Assembly (NCBI GenBank): GCA_049487715.1
Contig: CP150565.1
Span: 496,001-560,000, forward strand
Length of the DNA stretch: 64,000 nt
Origin: Pycnococcus provasolii
Lineage: Eukaryota > Chlorophyta > Pseudoscourfieldiophyceae > Pseudoscourfieldiales
Reading direction: 5' to 3'
The translations under genes and the position numbers were made by a program. The notes beneath the pieces were generated by a model. It did no database searches and was not told the DNA's origin. It saw only the letters and a program-made list of their open reading frames with translations. Below, piece by piece: positions 18,890 to 28,339 of this stretch. Position 1 is the first letter of the stretch. Every line of letters starts with the position of its first letter.

Positions 18890-19660
18890 ATGCTTGCTTC
18901 CTCTTCTCGTGTCGTCATTACGCATAGTGCTCCTGGTGGTGGTGGTCTTTGTCATCGTGCTGGTGCTCGTGCTCGTGGTGGTGGTGGTCGTCAGTCTGCT
19001 GGGCGTGTGTGCGTCGCGTCGCCCTCCTCCTCCTCCTCCTCCTCCTCCTCATACAACACCAATGGTAATGATGATGCTGCACCACCACCTTCTGAACCGC
19101 ACATAATCCTAGGTGTTCCTCGCGACGCAACTCAAGAAGAAGTCAAGCACGCGTACAAGCAACTCATGCGTATTTATCACCCGGACGTCGTCGCGGCGAA
19201 ATTCGGTACTACAAACACACAACGATACTACAAACACGCGCTTCGCATCAACGACGCAAAAACTGCTCTCTTATCTTCATCTTCTCCACACTCACCACAA
19301 CAGCAGAAACAGCAAAGAAAGAAAGGACAGTGGGGACCACGCGTCAAATTCACGCCTGGAGAAGACGCGTGGACCATCTACACGCAGCAAACGCCGTCCA
19401 AACCGCCCGACTACTCGGCTTTCGCCAAGGCGGCGTCGGCAGCTGCAAAGGCACACGCGAGACGGCGGCGCGAAGAAGCATCTCGGAAAAAAAGACGGCA
19501 GCAGGAGGAAAAACGCATGAGAAGTCTTATCACAACATCCATGCTTCCCGCGGCTTTGTGCGTCGCGATTTTTGCGTGGACAGGCATGACGTCCGTGCAC
19601 CAAGCACCCGCGGAGGGTGACTGTCGTCAGCAAGGTGGTGGCTTTTGTCGTTTCTTCTGA
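18890..19660 (+). CDS. J-domain (DnaJ-like) protein with presumed transit peptide and C-terminal membrane segment
   Basis: 256 aa from the ATG at 18890. The first 60 residues are Ser/Gly/Arg-rich, like an organellar transit peptide, with a poly-Ser run from a TCC microsatellite. The J domain follows: HIILGVPRDATQEEVKHAYK, then RIYHPDVV with the HPD tripeptide that stimulates Hsp70 ATPase. The middle is Gln/Lys-rich and helical with a basic stretch (HARRRREEASRKKRRQQ). A hydrophobic segment near the end (LPAALCVAIFAWTGM) could anchor it. Plastid location is likely but inferred. It converges on the MFS gene with only 31 bp between stop codons. Confidence 0.8.
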   Translation: MLASSSRVVITHSAPGGGGLCHRAGARARGGGGRQSAGRVCVASPSSSSSSSSSYNTNGNDDAAPPPSEPHIILGVPRDATQEEVKHAYKQLMRIYHPDVVAAKFGTTNTQRYYKHALRINDAKTALLSSSSPHSPQQQKQQRKKGQWGPRVKFTPGEDAWTIYTQQTPSKPPDYSAFAKAASAAAKAHARRRREEASRKKRRQQEEKRMRSLITTSMLPAALCVAIFAWTGMTSVHQAPAEGDCRQQGGGFCRFF

Positions 19661-19673
19661 TGTAACCTTTACA
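19661..19673. terminator. Overlapping bidirectional poly(A) signals
   Basis: TGTAACCTTTACA: TGTAA on the plus strand immediately after the J-domain gene stop, and TGTAA on the minus strand (TTACA, 19669-19673) just after the MFS gene stop. The 31-bp gap serves both convergent genes. Confidence 0.6.
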
Positions 19674-19691
19674 TGAACAAATAAATCTTAC

Positions 19692-21239
19692 TTAATTTCT
19701 TTCGTCGGTATTGTTGTTGTTGGAATACAGACGAGAAACTAGCGCACCCGACGTGAGTGGGGATGCCGCCCCTCGAAAGCTGCCAACGCGAGTGGCAGCG
19801 AACGATGATGGTGACGCCGCCGTCGCCGAAATAGGTGTGGTGGTTGTCGGCGCCTCCATCGGTTCGGAAAGTCCACGACCAACCACGTTGCCATCGTCAA
19901 CATCGTAATCATCATCGCGTGTCAGCAAAGGTGTCGTCGTCGATTCCTCGTCACCAAGTTTCATCTCCTCCGAACGCTGCAAGCACAGCGTGGAAATTAC
20001 CAGGCATATCACAGTGTATCCTACCACGACGATGCCGAGAAGTTCCACGGCGGATCGATATCCACCAAACATGTGCGTCATGAGCGACCCTGCGATTGGC
20101 CCTAACGCAAGACCCGTCTGCTGAAAGCCGTTGAACAGCGCAACGACCGCCTCGCTACCACTGGCTGCGGCGCCCGACTTCATCGCGGGCAGAGCGGGGA
20201 TCAGCGAAAGCGCCTGCCAGAGTCCCATCACGGAGAGCAGGATGGCGTCGGCGCGCGCCTTTGCACTTGGTGAAGAGACGAAAAATGCGCGCATGCCGAT
20301 CGGTCCCATCATAATCAGCGTTGCACCGCACGCGGCGGAACCGAAGAAGAGCACACGCGCGTGTCCGACGCGGTCGGCAACATGCCCAACCAACGGAGCA
20401 GCCAGCAGGTACGGAATGTTAATGGCTAGAAAGTAGTACGCAACGTGTTTCTGAGAAACGCCGTCGTCTTCTGTTAAGTGCAAGGCGAGGATCGGCTCGA
20501 CGAAGCCGAATATCGCCGTGCCGAGCAGAAGAACGCCGCCGGACAGCACGAGTGGCGTCGTGAGAGCCGAACGTTTCGGCGCGCTGCTTCCGTTTTCTTG
20601 CTCATCCTGTTGATGCGTCTGCTCCGTGTTTTGCTGTTGACTGGGAAGCCACGCGGCTGCTGGCGCAGCGACGGTTGTGATCAAGCCGAGCACGAGGAAC
20701 GGAAGAGAGAATCCACCCGCGAGATAGAGCATTTGGCCGACGACGGGTCCTGCTGCGAATCCCACACCAATGAGCACTTCCACCGCCGCCATGACGCTAG
20801 CGAGCGAGTGTTCGAACGTGTCCGCCGCGGCGCTGAACACGGCGAGGTTCGCCGCCCCCGCCCCCACTCCGCACGTGAACCTGCTTAGAATCATGACGAC
20901 GAGTGCCTGTGTCGACGACGCCGTGATGGCGACGGAGTATCCGAACAGAACAGACGCGAGTCCCTGCGTGGCAATGCCAATGGCAGCGAGCGTTGGTCGT
21001 CCGATTCGGTTGGATACGGACGTCATGAGTGGTGCGGAGATGACGACGGCGACGGGGAAGATTGTGAAGAGTATTCCTGAATAGATTTGAGAGACGTTCA
21101 TCTTTGCGAGTTGTTCTGGAAGGAACGGCGCGAGCAAGGACACGAGTACGTTTCCGAGAAACGCATTCAGGAGGACAATAGTGACCAATAAGGCAGAACC
21201 TGCTCCTCCTTTGTTTGCTTCAAGAGGAGGACCCATCAT
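19692..21239 (-). CDS. Major facilitator superfamily transporter (SLC18-like)
   Basis: 515 aa if it starts at the ATG at 21239 (MMGPPLEANKGG); an upstream ATG at 21302 in the same frame would add 21 residues of Val-rich sequence. About 12 hydrophobic segments with a cytosolic loop (QQQNTEQTHQQDEQ) between halves. MFS motif A-like sequence SVSNRIGRPTLAAIG follows TM2, and GHVADRVGHARVLF lies at the equivalent place in the second half. The first-half signature FTCGVGAGAANLAVFSAAADTF resembles the vesicular amine transporter/SLC18B1 group. The substrate is unknown. The Asp/Glu-rich tail (EESTTTPLLTRDDDYDVDDG) contains a possible dileucine sorting signal. Confidence 0.85.
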   Translation of the reverse strand: MMGPPLEANKGGAGSALLVTIVLLNAFLGNVLVSLLAPFLPEQLAKMNVSQIYSGILFTIFPVAVVISAPLMTSVSNRIGRPTLAAIGIATQGLASVLFGYSVAITASSTQALVVMILSRFTCGVGAGAANLAVFSAAADTFEHSLASVMAAVEVLIGVGFAAGPVVGQMLYLAGGFSLPFLVLGLITTVAAPAAAWLPSQQQNTEQTHQQDEQENGSSAPKRSALTTPLVLSGGVLLLGTAIFGFVEPILALHLTEDDGVSQKHVAYYFLAINIPYLLAAPLVGHVADRVGHARVLFFGSAACGATLIMMGPIGMRAFFVSSPSAKARADAILLSVMGLWQALSLIPALPAMKSGAAASGSEAVVALFNGFQQTGLALGPIAGSLMTHMFGGYRSAVELLGIVVVGYTVICLVISTLCLQRSEEMKLGDEESTTTPLLTRDDDYDVDDGNVVGRGLSEPMEAPTTTTPISATAASPSSFAATRVGSFRGAASPLTSGALVSRLYSNNNNTDERN

Positions 21240-21599
21240 GTGTAAAGGCAGCTGCTGACAAGTCACTTTCACCACCACTTTCACCACCCTCAGCATCACC
21301 ATCACCAGCGGAAGGCGGCGGCATGAGCAAATATACGACAGGAGAGCAGGTTGGGGAACTCCTGGGACCTCCTCAAAATCCCGGGAAATGCTTTGGGAGA
21401 TTCCAACGGGCGATTAGGTCGGGGAAATGCTTTCACATCATTGTCCGCTGATCGGAGTGATTGCTCAAGCTCACATCCCTCCTCCGTTGCAACACACAGT
21501 GATGGCCCCTTGTTGGCTTGTTTCGAGCAACGTTAATGACTAGTGGTAATGAGGACCTGTAATGAGGTTGCTCGCCGTGATGTGACGGGATGGACTGAT

Positions 21600-21712
21600 G
21601 GTCAGCAGGGATGGTCAGGCAAGCAGGGATCAATGGTCAGGCAAGCAGGATCAATGGTCAGGCAAGCAGGGATCAATGGTCTGACAGGCAAGGCAAGCAG
21701 GGCGAATGATGA
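21600..21712. repeat. Tandem repeat, unit about 22-24 bp
   Basis: Imperfect repeats of GGTCAGGCAAGCAGGGATCAA, about four to five copies with indels. Confidence 0.8.
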
Positions 21713-21785
21713 GCTGATGAGGAGTGATTGTGATGGAATGATGGATGGATGAGCGCATACCTTTAGTCAAAAGAATGGGAGGAGC

Positions 21786-21826
21786 ACTGATCAGTGCAGT
21801 GATCAGTGCAGTGATCAGTGCAGTGA
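21786..21826. repeat. 12-bp tandem repeat GATCAGTGCAGT
   Basis: Three to four copies of GATCAGTGCAGT, each unit containing the palindrome TGATCA across its boundary. A short CTCAG repeat follows at about 21883-21902. Confidence 0.8.
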
Positions 21827-22044
21827 TGGGCTTGAGTTCATCTTGAGGAGGGGAATGCACCCTGTTGGTTGTCCTTCCGAGGCTCAGCTCAGCTCAGCTC
21901 AGTGATGCGCTTGTAGGTGCGCGTTGCGTTCGAGCTCACGTGCGTTCGAGCTCTCCAACAGGTCTAAAAAGTTTTTACAACAGGTAAGGTGCTTCATCAG
22001 TCAGAGAGAGAGGCATTTATTTCTTTGTCTCGTTGGTTGAAACC

Positions 22045-24189
22045 ATGGTGGCGGACGCTCCCGTGTCCGTGGAGGAGGAACCTGTGGAGGAGCCTGATGG
22101 GTCCAACAATGCGGCCTTGGCGGCCTCCTCCTTGTCCGCGCCTCCTCCGCTCGATGTCACTAATGAACCACCACCACCACCACCACCCGTTGATGCGGCC
22201 GCGGACCATCCTCCTCCTCCTCCTCCTTTAGGCTCCGAAGAAGTCACGCCTAGAAACCATACGCACACTACTGGGAATGGGGGTGTCTCGCCGTCGGCGT
22301 CGTCCGCGCCGTCACCGCGTAATAACGCGGCACCGCACGGACGCTCGCCGTCGCGAACGGCGCTACCGAGAGGCACCACACCGCCTCCGAACTTCAACAA
22401 CATCAAGGCGATGGCGGAAGGAGCCGTCACAAACAAGGCGCTCAAGCACCTCAACGAAAAAAGCTCGCCGTCGCCGTCGTCGGGATTCTTCCCGCCGCTC
22501 GGCGGCGCAAGTAGCAGCGCTAGCACGTCGCCAACGAACGCGAGCAAGCAGCAGCAGATAAACCTAACACCAACCACTTTCGCACCGCTCGCAGTCGGCG
22601 AGAAGAACACCGTCGCGGCGCTGGAAAAACGGCTCGAGGTGCTGCAGAAGCAGCTCTCGACAGTTCTCAGTCAAGCCAAACACGAGCAGCTGCGTACCGA
22701 GCAGTTCGACGCGGCGCTCGTCGTCGCGCATGCGCGCAACATAAACCCGGACATAATCGAAAAGCAGAGCAAGCACATTAAGGACCTCAAGGCACGCCTC
22801 GACGAGGCGACTCACCAAGCAGATTCCGAGGATGCACGCACGCAAATCTACGAGCACATGGCGGTGCGAGTTCGCGGCGAGATTGACATCCTGCTCTCGG
22901 CGCTGGAAATGCGAAGGAAGCAGCGCGACCATTCTGTGAGCTTGACGCGAGACACGGAGGCGATGGAGATGCACCTCAACTTAGCCACCAAGTCGGAGCG
23001 CAAGCGCGCCGAGAACTTTTTCATGGAGGTGCGAAGCGAGCGTGAGCTGCACAACAAGGAGCTCAACCGGCGCCGCGAACAGCTCGCGGACATTCGCGAT
23101 GCAATCAAGTTGGCACGCGACGAGCGTGAGCGAAAGCTCAACCCGGTTGATGAGACTGGCGAAGTCGAGGCCAGGCACAAGCGCGAACAGGAGCGCCTTC
23201 GTAGCAAAGTGGCAGCGCGAATGCAGCGCGACGCGCAGAACACGGCGACGGGAAAATTGGAGGATGAGGTGACGAAGCTGATGGTGCTAACTGGCGCACA
23301 GACGAGCGCCGAGCTCGTGCACCGGTTCCAGACGCGACACGAGCGCATCGCCGATGCACGTGCGCGTGTGTTGGAAGCGCAGGCTTCCGTGTCGGAACGC
23401 GAGGCTGCAGAGCGCACGTGGCGCGACGACCTGCAGAGCATCGAGGCAAGAGGATTTGTGGGTGGCGAGAGCTCACGTCGCGCACTCGAGGAGAAGGAGA
23501 AGGAATGCGGCGAGGTGGAGGCACAAGTCGCATTGAACCACGAGAGCTTAAGCGAGAGAAAAACGATGGTTGCATCCGCCGTGAGCGGCATCGCAGGATT
23601 CGTCGATCGCATCACGGGCATGCTGAAGCGCACCAGTGAGGAGGGTTCGGCGTCAGATGGTTACGCGGCGCTGGCGGCGGATGTCGAGGCGGCGCGCGAG
23701 CTCGCGAGGAAGGGAAACCTAAGCGATTCCGAGCTCGTGGCGAAGGCGGCGAACGCGCTGAACTCGTGCGTGACGCGAGTGCACATGCTTGCGCAGAAAG
23801 TGTCTGACAAGAAAGCAAGTCGGGGTGGCGGACGCCGAGCCTCTCAGGATATCTCCGATGGATACGCTGTGGTAAGCCGGGATCGCGTCGCGGAGCTGAT
23901 GGGGTACAACGACGGGTCGATTCGAGATTCCGAAGACGGGCTTCAGGACTTCGAAAACACGCCGTACAGGCTGATTGCCGGCATTGATTCCATCCCAGTG
24001 AGTCGTGCGGGCGGACTACGAACACCTCACGAGAGCTCAGGGCCGCCATCACCGACAAACGAAGATGACGACTTTTTGCTGAGCCGATCGCACGTGAAGA
24101 AGCTCGCCGAGGAGAAGATGGCGCGTGCCGAGAAGGATCGCAAGCGGTATCGATCACTTCAGTCGAAAGCTAGAAATATCTCACCGTGA
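22045..24189 (+). CDS. Long coiled-coil protein, possibly related to outer-dynein-arm docking proteins
   Basis: 714 aa; start at ACCATGG (22045). Residues 1-185 are Pro/Ser-rich and disordered (PPPPPPPVDAAADHPPPPPP). From about 190 to 560 heptad-like coiled coil dominates: VAALEKRLEVLQKQLSTVL, HIKDLKARLDEATHQ, RERELHNKELNRRREQL-type blocks and EKEKECGEVEAQVALNHES. A short segment EDEVTKLMVLTGAQTSAELVHRF, of pattern LTGxxxxxELVxRF, is reminiscent of the CCDC63/114/151 docking-complex family that sits on ciliary doublets. That assignment is weak and based on pattern only. The tail is Asp/Ser-rich with LLSRSHVKKLAEEKMAR. Confidence 0.75.
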   Translation: MVADAPVSVEEEPVEEPDGSNNAALAASSLSAPPPLDVTNEPPPPPPPVDAAADHPPPPPPLGSEEVTPRNHTHTTGNGGVSPSASSAPSPRNNAAPHGRSPSRTALPRGTTPPPNFNNIKAMAEGAVTNKALKHLNEKSSPSPSSGFFPPLGGASSSASTSPTNASKQQQINLTPTTFAPLAVGEKNTVAALEKRLEVLQKQLSTVLSQAKHEQLRTEQFDAALVVAHARNINPDIIEKQSKHIKDLKARLDEATHQADSEDARTQIYEHMAVRVRGEIDILLSALEMRRKQRDHSVSLTRDTEAMEMHLNLATKSERKRAENFFMEVRSERELHNKELNRRREQLADIRDAIKLARDERERKLNPVDETGEVEARHKREQERLRSKVAARMQRDAQNTATGKLEDEVTKLMVLTGAQTSAELVHRFQTRHERIADARARVLEAQASVSEREAAERTWRDDLQSIEARGFVGGESSRRALEEKEKECGEVEAQVALNHESLSERKTMVASAVSGIAGFVDRITGMLKRTSEEGSASDGYAALAADVEAARELARKGNLSDSELVAKAANALNSCVTRVHMLAQKVSDKKASRGGGRRASQDISDGYAVVSRDRVAELMGYNDGSIRDSEDGLQDFENTPYRLIAGIDSIPVSRAGGLRTPHESSGPPSPTNEDDDFLLSRSHVKKLAEEKMARAEKDRKRYRSLQSKARNISP

Positions 24190-24392
24190 TATAAAATGAT
24201 TGAACACGTAAAAAATGTTCCGTCGGAATGATTTTATGACATCACCACGCCCCCCATATTTTCGACGACGTCAACGAAAATCGTCAGCGCCACGTACACA
24301 TGCGCGATGAATGGCGCCATTGAATGGACTGGGTGATGAATGTGAGTGTTGTGAGTGGCCGACCGTAGTTGGACGAAGTAAACTCTATTACA

Positions 24393-24413
24393 TTAGTGAA
24401 TGAGCAACCTAAG
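24393..24413 (-). repeat. 3'-flank motif, copy 3
   Basis: Directly after the uL15m stop codon. 17 of 21 bases match copy 1, and similarity extends over roughly 90 bp (24300-24413 versus 11650-11741). A TTACA (minus-strand TGTAA) lies at 24388-24392. Confidence 0.65.
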
Positions 24414-24414
24414 C

Positions 24415-25548
24415 TCAAGAAGACTCGTTCTCGAACAAGGTGGATCCAATTTTGTTCGAACGACCACGGATGAATCGAAGGAAGCGTGCGCGCACCTGTC
24501 TGCGCTTGAGCGGAATAGGCTTTGGCAAGAATCCACCGTGGCTCGGCGTGTTGGCGTCGATCGGCTCCTTGGGCCACATGACGTTCCCGCCGATGCAGTC
24601 GAAACGCAGCGCAAGTTTCGGCGGCGGTCTCGCCGGCTTGGGAATGAGCCGTCCTTTCTTCGGGAACCACTCTGGTCTGAGGAGCGCGCGCAGGCCGAGC
24701 TTGCTGTAGTAAACCGTCGTCAGCTTGCAGTCGTTCGCTTGTAGCGCCTTGCGTGCCGCCTTGGAGGCGCCGGTCAACTCGATGTCGAGGTTCTTCAGCT
24801 GGAACACGTCCTTTCCGTTCGCAAGCAGCTTCACGCCGTGTTTCTTGTACGCCTTGAAGGTTGGGATGACGCGCGCATCGCGCAGTTCTTTCATGGTGAT
24901 GGTTTTCGTCGCGTCGATTCGCCCGCACATGATTGCTTTTTGGAGCACCTCGAGGTTGAGCTGGATCATCTCGCGTCTGAAGTACGTGTTTCTGAACCCG
25001 CGTTTGGGGAACTTCATGCGCTGCGGCGTCGCCTGTCCGTCGAAGCCGAACTTGACGGCACCCGTGCCACGCGCCTTTTGTCCTTTGTGTCCTCGTCCTG
25101 ACGTCTTTCCCTTTCCCGATCCGATTCCTCTTCCGAGACGCTTACTTCGCTTGAGGTCTCCTTTGGGCGGGCTGAGCGTGTTGAGCGCCATGAAGTGCTC
25201 CCGCGCCACTTTTGCTGGAGCCGCCGCCGTTGAAGAAGCCGACGCTGCAAACGAGCGCACACACCGACCTGAGGACGCACACGTACCCACACCATGAGCA
25301 CCACCACGACTCATCTGCCAACCAACATAAGAAGGGCTAACACCAACATTTCCCAAACCACCACCACTACCACCCCAAGAAAACACCCTACGCGGCGTAG
25401 ATTGGGGAAAGAAAACACCACTTTCAACATGAAGAAGACGGCGTGACAAATTCCCATTCCCACTCCCACTCCCACGCACGGATAGAAGCAGAGCTCGAGG
25501 GACGCTCCAAAGAGTGAGAAGAGGGGAGGACATCAATGCCATGGCCAT
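24415..25548 (-). CDS. MRPL15: Mitochondrial ribosomal protein uL15m
   Basis: 377 aa, ATG at 25548. An Arg/Ser/Gly-rich leader of about 115 residues fits a mitochondrial presequence. The mature part begins [22 protein letters not shown], followed by the uL15 signature [20 protein letters not shown] and [18 protein letters not shown]. The C-terminal domain ([34 protein letters not shown]) and the long tail are as in mitochondrial rather than plastid L15. It belongs to the large subunit of the mitoribosome. It is divergent from the MKK3-type gene, and the shared upstream region carries TTAGGG units. Confidence 0.9.
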   Translation of the reverse strand: MAMALMSSPLLTLWSVPRALLLSVRGSGSGNGNLSRRLLHVESGVFFPQSTPRRVFSWGGSGGGLGNVGVSPSYVGWQMSRGGAHGVGTCASSGRCVRSFAASASSTAAAPAKVAREHFMALNTLSPPKGDLKRSKRLGRGIGSGKGKTSGRGHKGQKARGTGAVKFGFDGQATPQRMKFPKRGFRNTYFRREMIQLNLEVLQKAIMCGRIDATKTITMKELRDARVIPTFKAYKKHGVKLLANGKDVFQLKNLDIELTGASKAARKALQANDCKLTTVYYSKLGLRALLRPEWFPKKGRLIPKPARPPPKLALRFDCIGGNVMWPKEPIDANTPSHGGFLPKPIPLKRRQVRARFLRFIRGRSNKIGSTLFENESS

Positions 25549-25960
25549 GAATGAAGAGCCGCCACGCGAAATCCAACAAGAACCTCCTTAGGTAGAATAA
25601 GAATAAAGGGGGGAGAGGAGGACTGGAGGAGGAGGAGCAGTAGGCTTCCTAGGGCATTAGGGTTAGGGTTAGGGCAGTAGGGTTAGGGCCAAATTCTCTC
25701 CTCCTCTTCCTCTTCCTTTTTCAGTTTTTCTGTTCCCCAGGCCTGGCCAGTCGACTGGGTTGGTCCGAATGAAAAGCGGGCTCGAATGGCTCGATCAGTG
25801 TGCAAGGCCGATCATTCCAGCAACGCTCTGGGAGCTCGCCTTGCCCCCCCCTCCGCTATGTAGGTAGGGGGGGGGCCCAGGCAGCAAATCACGTGGTTTC
25901 ATCCTAAACCTTTCTCAAAAGCAGACTTGCTTCCCCATCATCATCATCACAAGAACAGTC
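25549..25960. other. Divergent promoter with telomere-type repeats
   Basis: No coding sequence. TTAGGG units lie at 25657-25688. A C-tract and a G-tract around 25840-25880 form an imperfect inverted repeat. Confidence 0.6.
25657..25688. repeat. Interstitial telomere-type repeat
   Basis: Three TTAGGG units, a short interruption, then another TAGGGTTAGGG; in the promoter gap between uL15m and the MKK3-type kinase. Confidence 0.85.
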
Positions 25961-27544
25961 ATGCCGCCTCCTCTGTCTCTGCGTGTGTCCGTAGGCCAGG
26001 GTATCGCCTTAGGCGGATCCATGGACTGGAACTCTGCATCCACGGAACTAAGACTCTCGTACGAACAAACGGAAGAAGGGACCGTCAAACTCCTATCAGA
26101 ATCGCACGGAGAATACAACATCAACTCGCAAGGTCTCCTGAAAACGCCGTCGGGAGGTCTGCCAACGTCGTCGTCAGATAACTACAGAATCGCGGGACGA
26201 GACGTTGGCGTGTACCGAACCGTAGGCTCAGGCGCGTCCGCCGTCGTTCACCAGGCGATCCACGTCGCGACGGGGAACGTGCTTGCCGTGAAAAATATTA
26301 ACGTGCTCGACAAAGATAAACGTGCACAAATGCTGCAGGAACTCAGAACGCTGTGCGATATCACCGCAAAGGCTGTGCCTGGCCTCGTGTCCTTCTACGG
26401 CGCATTCTTCAACCCAAACACGTCCGTGATATCAGTCGCACTCGAGTACATGGACGCAGGAAGTCTTGCGGACGTGCTCAAGAGAGTCGCCGCGCCGCTG
26501 CCTGAGGCGGTCACAGCGTGCCTCTGCCACGACGTTCTCGTCGGACTCGCGTACCTGCACACGCAGAGAAAGGCTCTACACCGCGACCTGAAACCTGGCA
26601 ACATCCTCCTCGGGCTGGACGGCACCGCAAAGCTGTCAGACTTTGGAATTAGCCAGCTGCTTGATAGCACGGTCGCGGAGTGCGCGAGCTTCGTTGGCAC
26701 GGTCACTTACATGAGCCCCGAGCGCGTGAACAACCAGCCTTACTCGTTCGCGGCGGACGTGTGGAGCCTGGGACTCACGGCGCTGGAGTGCGTGATTGGG
26801 AGATATCCGTACAACGCGTCGGGTGGGCCGTTCCAGCTCATGCTGCAGGTTGTGGAGGATGCGCCGCCATCACCCCCGCCGGGAAGCAGCGGTGCCCTCG
26901 TCGATTTTCTAGGAGCGTGTTTGCACAAGGAGCCCAGCCAGAGATCGAATGCAAGTAGCCTGCTTGCACACCCGTTCGTGGCCGCAGCCGCGGCCGACAG
27001 CGTGCCCGGCGGACATCCCGTGCTGCGCGACTACCTGGCCGGCGCTTTCCCGGTCGAAGAGCGCGTGATGGAGATGGCGCGTGCGTTTGCCGCGCGGTAC
27101 TACCTCCTGCTAGGCCGTGGTGACGAGGGAATCGCGCAACTGGCCAACCTTTACGGCGACACGAGCTGCCTCGTGCACATGAGCGAGAGGTTCGTGGGAC
27201 GCGAGGGCATCGCAAGAAAGCTCGAGGACGTTTCGCGCATGCACGCGACGTTTGGGCATGTCAAGCACGAGGTGGCGAAGGTGGATGCACAGCCGCTCGT
27301 GTTCGACCCTCAGGCGGCACCTGGTGCACCCGTGGATGCTCGTGGATGTATACTCGTTTCAGTGACAGGTGCAATGAGCTTGACGAGCCCTGTCGGAGGA
27401 TCGCGCAAGAATGACGCTTTCGTCGAGACGTTCGTGCTACAGGTGCTTAATCCAGACGGCACGCCGGGCGAGGTGCACACCCTAAGTCCTGGTCGCTCGC
27501 AATCTGTTGTGGTGCATTTGCAAACATTCGTGCTATTCACGTGA
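25961..27544 (+). CDS. MKK3: MKK3-type MAP kinase kinase with C-terminal NTF2 domain
   Basis: 527 aa, ATG at 25961. The kinase domain covers about residues 84-340: glycine loop VGSGASAVV, Lys111 in LAVKNINV, catalytic loop LHRDLKPGN (206-214), DFG (227-229), activation segment DSTVAECASFVGTVTYMSPER. The S/T-x5-S/T spacing and VGTVTYMSPER match plant MAP2K group B (MKK3). Residues about 370-525 form an NTF2-like domain (FAARYYLLLGRGDEGIAQLA, then FVETFVLQVLN and FVLF near the end), a fusion diagnostic of MKK3. It should phosphorylate MAP kinases in a stress or light pathway (family knowledge). A TGTAA signal follows at 27584. Confidence 0.9.
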   Translation: MPPPLSLRVSVGQGIALGGSMDWNSASTELRLSYEQTEEGTVKLLSESHGEYNINSQGLLKTPSGGLPTSSSDNYRIAGRDVGVYRTVGSGASAVVHQAIHVATGNVLAVKNINVLDKDKRAQMLQELRTLCDITAKAVPGLVSFYGAFFNPNTSVISVALEYMDAGSLADVLKRVAAPLPEAVTACLCHDVLVGLAYLHTQRKALHRDLKPGNILLGLDGTAKLSDFGISQLLDSTVAECASFVGTVTYMSPERVNNQPYSFAADVWSLGLTALECVIGRYPYNASGGPFQLMLQVVEDAPPSPPPGSSGALVDFLGACLHKEPSQRSNASSLLAHPFVAAAAADSVPGGHPVLRDYLAGAFPVEERVMEMARAFAARYYLLLGRGDEGIAQLANLYGDTSCLVHMSERFVGREGIARKLEDVSRMHATFGHVKHEVAKVDAQPLVFDPQAAPGAPVDARGCILVSVTGAMSLTSPVGGSRKNDAFVETFVLQVLNPDGTPGEVHTLSPGRSQSVVVHLQTFVLFT

Positions 27545-28339
27545 AGAATTCACGACGTTTCGACTGTGTGTGTCTTGTGTTTATGTAATTTATACTTGTT
27601 GTCATCTTCTTCGTACAGTGAACGGTAGTAACGATAGGTCCCCGCCGATCGCGCCGTATTCCGCTGGAGTACCATCGTAGTTATACGTTCCGTGCGCACG
27701 AAATGTGTGCTGAGAGGGGCGAATCGATTGGGGGTTTGTTTTGGTGAAACCCCCACTGGAGATTTGATTTGTGGGTTTGATTTGGGAGAAAAACGTCTTT
27801 GAACGATCCCTTGAGACTGAACTGCCGCTTGTGGTTTCCATCGCGATGCTGGACCGCAAACAGATGCTCGGCGTTGGTTGCAACTGCAAGCGCCTCCTCC
27901 TCGCGCATGCGAAGCTCTTCGCGAATGAGCGCCTCCTCCTCGCGAGCACGCTCCCTGTTGCCTTACGGCACGCCTCGACGACTTCTTTGTCCGGGAGTTG
28001 GAAGGCCTTCTTCTTCCAATCTTCCATGCCGTCGATAGCACACGCTTGCCGGGCGTATTGGAGGCGCCGCCGAGGCGGTGATGGCGGCGCGAGAGGGCCG
28101 CCGCCGCCTCTGAGCAATTATACACGTTGAAGGGCCTTCCAGAACCTCCCTACGCGAAGCAAGCGTGGGGAATGTGCGCGCCATTGTTGCATTTTGGCAC
28201 AACCGGGAGCGGAGCGGGATCCCAGATGGCCCTCCCCAATCCTCGACCAGGGGAAGACACCAGCGACGGATCCCCTGCAGGGCAAAATCCACCGAACCTT
28301 TTCAACCATCCGACCGCCATTTCACTCTCCGCCACCACC
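27545..28339. other. Intergenic with repeat-derived segments
   Basis: Contains copy C of the repeated gene segment on the minus strand (about 27930-28060) and, at about 27725-27765, a stretch sharing 19 bases (TTGGTGAAACCCCCACTGG) with the HNH region near 50870. Otherwise it forms the promoter of the NAA20 gene. Confidence 0.55.
27930..28060 (-). pseudogene. Copy C of the unknown repeated gene segment (fragment)
   Basis: On the minus strand the sequence encodes AIDGMEDWKKKAFQLPDKE followed by VVEACRKATGSV. At DNA level it closely follows copy A around 5265-5350 (TGCTATCGACGGCATGGA, then AAGAAGG and ACAAAGAA), with a 6-base difference. The frame continues into an Arg/Glu-rich repeat without the rest of copy B. 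Fragmentary; no function assigned. Confidence 0.55.

Larger units (their letters stand above)
21240..22044. other. Divergent intergenic region rich in short tandem repeats
   Basis: Divergent promoter region of the MFS and coiled-coil genes. No coding sequence. It carries three separate tandem-repeat clusters at about 21600-21712, 21786-21826 and 21883-21902. Confidence 0.6.
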
